Of a stretch of 64,000 nt of DNA, positions 60,745-64,000 are shown one piece after another. How positions within the stretch are numbered: the first letter of the stretch is position 1; every line of letters begins with the position of its first letter. The stretch is from Novosphingobium sp. (GTDB taxonomy: Bacteria > Pseudomonadota > Alphaproteobacteria > Sphingomonadales > Sphingomonadaceae). The stretch covers positions 280,325 to 344,324 of the forward strand of contig NZ_JADZAT010000028.1 of the NCBI RefSeq assembly GCF_020852455.1, written 5' to 3'. The notes under the pieces were generated by a model. It saw nothing but the letters and a program-made list of their open reading frames with translations. It did not search any database and had not been told where the DNA came from. The position numbers and the translations under genes were made by a program.

Positions 60745-62347
60745 GCTGGCCGCAGCCGGTCACCAGGCGGACGCGGGCGCCAAGGCCCGCGCGCACCAGA
60801 ACTGGGCGATCCTGGCCGGTGCAGCCACGCTCAACGCTGCGCTGTTGTGGCTTGCCTCGCACGCGTCCTCGGCGCTTGGTCTGATTGCAGCTGCAACGCT
60901 GTTCGCCTTTACAAACAACACGCTGTTTGCGCTGATGCACGAGGCGGTGCACGGCAATTTCGATCCGCGCCAAAGCCGCAACGATCTGGGCGGATCAATC
61001 GCCGCGGCGTTTTTTCCGACCGCATTCACGCTTCAACGCTCCGCCCACTTGACCCATCACCGCAACAATCGCAGCGAGCTGGAGCGGTTCGACTATATCG
61101 GCCCGGATGAGGCAATCCCGCTGAAGACCGCGCAATGGTTCTCGATCCTGACCGGACTCTATTGGGCCGGCATCCCGCTGTTCCTGGTGTTCTACACGCT
61201 GTTTGCCGAGCTGGTCCCGTGGCGCCGGCTGAACGCGGAGCATGGCGGCTTCTCGAAGCAGACCAGCGCGGGTGAATTCCTCGAAAGCCTGATGCGCCTG
61301 CCGCTGCGGCGCGTGCGCGCCGAATTTCTTGCGAGCGTTGCCTTGCAAGCCGCCCTGTTCATCGCTCTCGATCTCAGTCTGGCCGGCTGGGCCGCCTGCT
61401 ATGCAGCTTTCGCACTGGCGTGGAGCTCGCTGCAATATGCCGATCACGCGTTTTCGCGGCTCGACCGGGTCGAGGGCGCGTGGAATCTGGTGGTCGGCGG
61501 GTTCACCCGCCGGATGTTCCTCAACTATCACTGCCACCTTGAACACCACCGCGACCAGGACTGTCCGTGGCAGGCCCTGCCTTCACGCATGCAATCCACC
61601 CGCAACCCTCCGCGCCGGTTCCTTTCGATATTGCTGCTGATGTGGCAGGGGCCACGCCTGCTGCCCGGATCACACCAGGGCGCACCACGCGAACGGCTGC
61701 TGGCACGCTGCGTGATTGCGGCGCACGTGGCAATTTTCGGCGTGGTGTTCAGCCTGGTCTACGGACTCTCGAGCATCGACTTCGTCTCGCGCCAGGTTCG
61801 CTATGATCTTTCCTTGCCGATCGATGCCCTGGCACCGTTCGTGCCCGCCAGTGCCGCCATCTACCTGACGATCACGCCACTGTTGCTGATTGCCGCGCTT
61901 GTGCAGCAGGAACCGAGGCGCACCCTGCCGCTGCTGGGTGCGCTGGTCTTTCAGGTGGTGATTGCCGGCCTGTGCTTCATCCTGTTTCCGGTTGTGCCGC
62001 CAAGCCCGCCGCCGGTGCCAGCGGGCACGATCACCGCACAGCTCTATGCGCTGGCGGATTCGGTCAACCTGATCGGCAACTGCATGCCCTCGCTGCATGT
62101 CGCGCTTGCGCTGTCCTGCGCCTGGGCGGCCGGAAGCATGGTGCGCCCGCTGTGGTCGGCAGTGATCTGGATCTGGGCACTGGCAATCTGTCTTTCGACC
62201 TGGTTGACCTGGCAGCACTGGCTGCTTGATATTGCCGGCGGAGCGCTGCTCGCATGGATCGGCATGGGACTGGTCGGGCCGTGGCTGACCCGTGCGCGTG
62301 ATCGGATCGAGGCCGAGCTTATCGGCCCGGCTGAAGTGTCCGGGTAA
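60737..62347 (+). CDS. Fatty-acid-desaturase / PAP2-phosphatase fusion protein
   Basis: A 536-residue membrane protein with two domains. Residues ~1-310 are a desaturase-type di-iron domain with boxes HEAVHGNF, HLTHHRNNR and HCHLEHHRD. Residues ~340-536 are a PAP2-family domain with PSLHVALAL and a later QHWLLDIAGG containing the catalytic His/Asp, similar to inositolphosphorylceramide-synthase-like PAP2 proteins. I know of no standard enzyme with this fusion. It may oxidise a lipid and transfer or hydrolyse a phospho-headgroup. It is convergent with the hydrolase gene, with a 29-bp overlap of 3' ends. Confidence 0.85.
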   Translation: MPELAAAGHQADAGAKARAHQNWAILAGAATLNAALLWLASHASSALGLIAAATLFAFTNNTLFALMHEAVHGNFDPRQSRNDLGGSIAAAFFPTAFTLQRSAHLTHHRNNRSELERFDYIGPDEAIPLKTAQWFSILTGLYWAGIPLFLVFYTLFAELVPWRRLNAEHGGFSKQTSAGEFLESLMRLPLRRVRAEFLASVALQAALFIALDLSLAGWAACYAAFALAWSSLQYADHAFSRLDRVEGAWNLVVGGFTRRMFLNYHCHLEHHRDQDCPWQALPSRMQSTRNPPRRFLSILLLMWQGPRLLPGSHQGAPRERLLARCVIAAHVAIFGVVFSLVYGLSSIDFVSRQVRYDLSLPIDALAPFVPASAAIYLTITPLLLIAALVQQEPRRTLPLLGALVFQVVIAGLCFILFPVVPPSPPPVPAGTITAQLYALADSVNLIGNCMPSLHVALALSCAWAAGSMVRPLWSAVIWIWALAICLSTWLTWQHWLLDIAGGALLAWIGMGLVGPWLTRARDRIEAELIGPAEVSG

Positions 62348-63479
62348 AGAAGTCCACCGCATCGTCACGTACCGTATCGAAATGGCCGGTACAGCAGTGA
62401 TCGCCCCCGGGGATGATCCTCAGGCTGGCTTCGCGCGGGTGGCCAGCCTCCAGCAGCCGTTCCAGCAGCCACTGCTTGTCGGCGGTATCGACAACGCGGT
62501 CACGTTCGCCGTGGAGGATCCGGACATGCGCTGTCATCCGGCCCAGCAGTGCCGGGTCCTCGATGTTGTTCTGGCCCAGCACCGCCGCGACATCGGCATC
62601 GGTTCGCGCCCCGGTGACCTGGCACAGGCGGGTCTTGATCAGGAACGGCAGCTTGGGGAACTTGCGGGTGTGGAGCGGCGCGCCGAGATCAAAGATCGCC
62701 CGCACCCGGGGATCGCCGGACGCCGCGTCGATACACCACATCCCCCCGATGCTGATGCCCAGGAAGCCAACCCGCGATCCGTCAACTCCATCCTCGTTCG
62801 CAGCCGCATCAATCGCGGCATTAAGAAAACGGGGGAAGTCCGCAGTCCAGGCAATCCCATCCAGCATCAGTGCTTCGCCCTGACCCGGGCCATCGCAAAC
62901 CAGCGTTGAAAATCCTGCCGCGTGCAGCGCCAGTTCGGTCGCCAGGTGCTCTTCCTTGCAGCCGTCAATACCGTGGACCAGGATGACCAGCGGGGCCTTG
63001 TGCGACTGGCGGTGCAGATTGGCGTAGGTCACCTGTCCGGCCCATGCGATCCCGATCCGTTTGAACGCGGCGCCGAACGCCAGCGTCTCGGCTTCGAAAT
63101 AATAGTCACGGGCCTTGCGGTAGAGACCGCGACGCTGATCGTTGAGCGGCAGGCACCCCCACTGCGCCATGTGGAACAGGTAGGACAGCTGCCGCAGCTC
63201 CGCCACCAGCGCCGCGGGTTCCAGCTGATCGCGCCGGGCGAGGAATTGCTGTTCCTTGCGTCCGACCACTGCCTGGGCCGTCCCGGCCCAGTTGTCGATC
63301 GTCCCCACTTCGTCGAGGAATTCGAAAATGACCTCCGGTTCAACGCCGGAAGCCAGCCAGCGGTTCCAGAACGGCTGCGTGATCCGCTTGAGCCCGACCA
63401 CCGCCGACAACGACCGGACCGTCTTGCTGAACACATGGTCGAAAAGCGTGTAGGCTTCGGTATCCGAAATATTCTTCAT
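62319..63479 (-). CDS. FrsA-like alpha/beta hydrolase
   Basis: A 386-residue hydrolase from the ATG at 63479. The N-terminal helical cap is about residues 1-150. The alpha/beta core has VILVHGIDGCKEEHLATELALHAAGFSTLVCDGPGQG, the nucleophile elbow GISIGG, and a His in GGDHCCTGHF. This layout fits the FrsA/DUF1100 type. It faces the biosynthetic operon and could release or recycle its product; this is only context. The track's start at 63662 would extend into the tRNA-like fragment and is rejected. Confidence 0.87.
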   Translation of the reverse strand: MKNISDTEAYTLFDHVFSKTVRSLSAVVGLKRITQPFWNRWLASGVEPEVIFEFLDEVGTIDNWAGTAQAVVGRKEQQFLARRDQLEPAALVAELRQLSYLFHMAQWGCLPLNDQRRGLYRKARDYYFEAETLAFGAAFKRIGIAWAGQVTYANLHRQSHKAPLVILVHGIDGCKEEHLATELALHAAGFSTLVCDGPGQGEALMLDGIAWTADFPRFLNAAIDAAANEDGVDGSRVGFLGISIGGMWCIDAASGDPRVRAIFDLGAPLHTRKFPKLPFLIKTRLCQVTGARTDADVAAVLGQNNIEDPALLGRMTAHVRILHGERDRVVDTADKQWLLERLLEAGHPREASLRIIPGGDHCCTGHFDTVRDDAVDFFTRTLQPGR

Positions 63480-63562
63480 GACCGGATCATTGCAGCAAAT
63501 CCGGCCCGGTTCAAACGAAGCGCGGCCGGACCTGCACAGGTCCAGGGGTTTTCGGGATGTCG

Positions 63563-63612
63563 TGGGAGGGTGAAGGGAATCGAACCCTCGTCGTAAGCTT
63601 GGGAAGCTTACA
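63563..63612 (-). other. 3'-half fragment of a tRNA-Gly (candidate attachment-site remnant)
   Basis: On the minus strand this reads an anticodon-arm-like stem around TTCCCAA, a T-arm GGGTTCGATTCCC and an acceptor-like end ...CACCCTCCCA. The 5' half of a tRNA is absent and AT-rich sequence replaces it. It resembles, but is not identical to, the intact tRNA-Gly at 63730. Such 3' halves are typical scars of integrative elements. Confidence 0.6.
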
Positions 63613-63729
63613 GGTCTAAATCGGTAACCGTTGTAAATCCTGCGAAAACTCGGTTCGAACAACGCGATTTTACAATTCGTTTTTGCACTTGCTTGGCGAA
63701 ACGCCGTCGGTCTGGCCAGGGGTAAAGAA

Positions 63730-63803
63730 TGGAGCGGGTAAGGGGAATCGAACCCCTCTAGCCAGCTTGGGAAGCTGGTGCATTACCACTATGCTATACC
63801 CGC
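63730..63803 (-). tRNA. tRNA-Gly (anticodon CCC)
   Basis: A complete 74-nt tRNA including an encoded CCA. Acceptor arms are GCGGGTA/TACCCGC, the D-arm contains AGTGGTAATGC, the anticodon loop is TTCCCAA and the T-arm is GGGGTTCGATTCCCC. It reads GGG codons. Confidence 0.93.
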
Positions 63804-63874
63804 TTAGGCAGCCGTGGCTTGGGGCGCCCTTCACAACATTGCGCGAGATTCGTCAATCGATTTGGCAGGATGAT

Positions 63875-64000
63875 TGACGTGCTCCCCTGAAATGTGACCG
63901 CTTTTTGGTAGAGTCTGACGCAAGGAGTCGGACGATATGAAGCGAAGCAGGTTCAACGAAGAGCAGATCATTGCGATTTTGAAGGAGCAGGAAGCGGGCA
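63875..64000 (+). mobile_element. Left end of an IS3-family insertion sequence (truncated by window)
   Basis: A candidate terminal repeat begins near 63875 (TGACGTGCTCCCCTGA), followed by a short leader and the start of an IS3-type orfA. The element continues past the window, so the right end and target duplication cannot be seen. It lies about 70 bp beyond the tRNA-Gly gene. Confidence 0.75.
63937..64000 (+). CDS. IS3-family transposase OrfA, N-terminus only
   Basis: An ATG at 63937 preceded by AAGGAG opens MKRSRFNEEQIIAILKEQE, the standard start of IS3-family (IS407-like subgroup) OrfA helix-turn-helix proteins. Only 21 residues are in the window. OrfB, normally made by programmed frameshifting, is beyond it. 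Confidence 0.85.
   Translation, partial: MKRSRFNEEQIIAILKEQEAG

Noticed and set aside
63562-63720. Complete second tRNA-Gly
   Set aside because: No matching 5' acceptor or D-arm is present, so only a 3' half is called.

Overview
The window is a high-GC alphaproteobacterial chromosome segment. It most likely comes from a sphingomonad (Sphingomonadaceae/Erythrobacteraceae): it carries a CYP153-type P450, paired DUF4402 secreted proteins, GANTC-rich promoter DNA, a class I nrdA/nrdB pair and many GC-rich palindromic intergenic repeats. Genus cannot be fixed from the sequence alone. Most long ORFs on the opposite strand of real genes are GC-driven shadows and are left out.

Layout. 1-10 kb: partial CYP153, small secreted protein, TldD, zinc-finger protein, two DUF4402 proteins, an orphan ABC ATPase, a DUF559 gene bounded by REP-like palindromes, nadB, ppk2, an alpha/beta hydrolase. 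10-22 kb: HxlR regulator divergent from a MAPEG protein, stress membrane protein, nrdA and nrdB with a long GANTC-rich leader, then a small lower-GC accessory cassette (DUF4160/DUF2442 pair, winged-helix-like protein, PD-(D/E)XK-like protein) and small membrane or unknown genes. 22-26 kb: wecC/wecB, a UDP-glucuronate-epimerase-like gene and dcd. 26-37 kb: acyl-CoA dehydrogenase; a block of four genes (reductase, SnoaL/LEH-like, two MFS) lying between two inverted copies of a 34-bp-arm hairpin element; then a TetR-controlled aromatic meta-cleavage operon (extradiol dioxygenase, FAH hydrolase, flavin hydroxylase) and an aminotransferase.

37-53 kb is the most striking part, a self-contained multiheme cytochrome locus. 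On the minus strand lie an orphan OmpR-type regulator, a membrane-anchored Fe-S/flavin oxidoreductase and a CcmI-like TPR protein. Divergent from them on the plus strand are a membrane cytochrome-b-like protein, a 24-CxxCH cytochrome, a 1229-residue cytochrome with about 49 CxxCH motifs built from an exact 279-bp tandem repeat, an outer-membrane beta-barrel with AMIN-like, SPOR and TPR regions, and a ccmF-ccmG-ccmH heme ligation set. I infer an inner-membrane-to-surface electron conduit with its own maturation genes; direction and substrate are unknown.

53-63.5 kb: a tightly overlapping operon of unusual composition (GNAT-like, GH3-type adenylating enzyme, two B12-binding radical SAM proteins, tandem GNAT, NTF2-like exported protein, Rieske oxygenase, desaturase-PAP2 fusion) with a convergent FrsA-like hydrolase. 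It looks like an undescribed lipid or acyl-amide biosynthetic cluster. The window ends with a tRNA-Gly 3'-half fragment, an intact tRNA-Gly(CCC) and the left end of an IS3-family element, which resembles an integration hot spot.
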